DNA of 34,002 bases, from NCBI GenBank assembly GCA_913057965.1, contig CAJXPE010000003.1, positions 1 to 34,002 of the forward strand. The letters are read 5' to 3'. Shown here one piece after another: positions 33,956-34,002 of the stretch. A program made the position numbers and the translations under genes. Source of the stretch: an uncultured Marixanthomonas sp. (GTDB taxonomy: Bacteria > Bacteroidota > Bacteroidia > Flavobacteriales > Flavobacteriaceae). A model generated the notes under the pieces. That model searched no databases. It was not told the DNA's origin and saw nothing but the letters and a program-made list of their open reading frames with translations. The stretch's first letter is position 1, and each line of letters starts with the position of its first letter.

Positions 33956-34002
33956 CTGTCTCTTATACACATCTCCGAGCCCACGAGACCTCTCTACATC
34001 TC
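33956..34002 (-). other. Nextera adapter at right contig end (artefact)
   Basis: Bases 33956-33989 are the reverse complement of the adapter at 13-46. CTCTCTAC (33990-33997) is in the i7 index position, and ATCTC is the end of P7. Same library index as the left end. Together the two ends look like a 46-base terminal inverted repeat, but they are artefacts. Confidence 0.98.

Noticed and set aside
1-34002. 46-base terminal inverted repeat suggesting a linear mobile element or phage
   Set aside because: Both arms are Nextera adapter with index, so the repeat is a sequencing artefact.

Overview
The window is a complete assembled contig of about 34 kb, not a natural replicon. Both ends carry Illumina Nextera adapter sequence in inverted orientation (1-46 and 33956-34002), so real genomic DNA spans about 47-33955. 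The DNA is AT-rich. Promoter-like TAnnTTTG boxes sit close to many gene starts, ribosome binding sites are weak and A-rich, and lipoproteins and outer-membrane barrels are abundant. Together with Dps, DUF4369/TlpA, SIMPL, Wza/Wzz-like and HD-PycTM families, this points to a member of the Bacteroidota, most likely a flavobacterium. The genus cannot be told from the sequence alone.

Layout. 47-3604 (-): the end of a capsule/exopolysaccharide export unit, with a six-SLBB polysaccharide export protein followed one base later by a Wzz-like chain-length protein cut off by the contig end. 3811-4302 (+): dps with a good Bacteroidota promoter and a rho-independent terminator. 4358-15477 (-): three tandem paralogues of about 1,230 residues, each a lipoprotein with an N-terminal calcineurin-like phosphoesterase domain, a middle domain with kinase-like motifs, a short acidic RTX-like segment and a C-terminal Omp85-type barrel. 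They are spaced 19-22 nt apart and read as one operon. 15532-19103: an HD phosphohydrolase fused to a Pycsar-effector-type (PycTM/DUF5706) membrane domain, convergent with a GAF-domain protein whose stop codon overlaps its own. 19255-20376 (+): a TlpA-like thioredoxin lipoprotein. 20461-21814 (-): rhomboid protease plus SIMPL-domain protein. 21881-24151: a lipid A acyltransferase-like gene convergent with glmM, both envelope biosynthesis. 24223-26534 (+): ACP phosphodiesterase overlapping a lipoprotein gamma-glutamyltransferase. 26766-27776 (+): an unrecognised four-helix membrane protein. 27866-31479 (+): uvrA and a LOG-family nucleotide hydrolase. 31603-33955 (+): the 5' part of an M1-aminopeptidase-like protein that lacks the zinc site and runs into a probable barrel.

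How the genes fit together: most of the window serves the cell envelope (polysaccharide export, lipid A, peptidoglycan precursor supply, redox and glutathione handling outside the cytoplasm, outer-membrane enzymes). The most interesting element is the three-gene phosphoesterase/kinase-like/barrel operon. The middle gene keeps every phosphoesterase motif but has lost the kinase-like motifs. Its two neighbours show the reverse. This looks like division of labour between paralogues after duplication. No tRNA, rRNA, CRISPR array, insertion sequence or prophage gene was seen, and no stretch longer than 300 bases lacks a gene.
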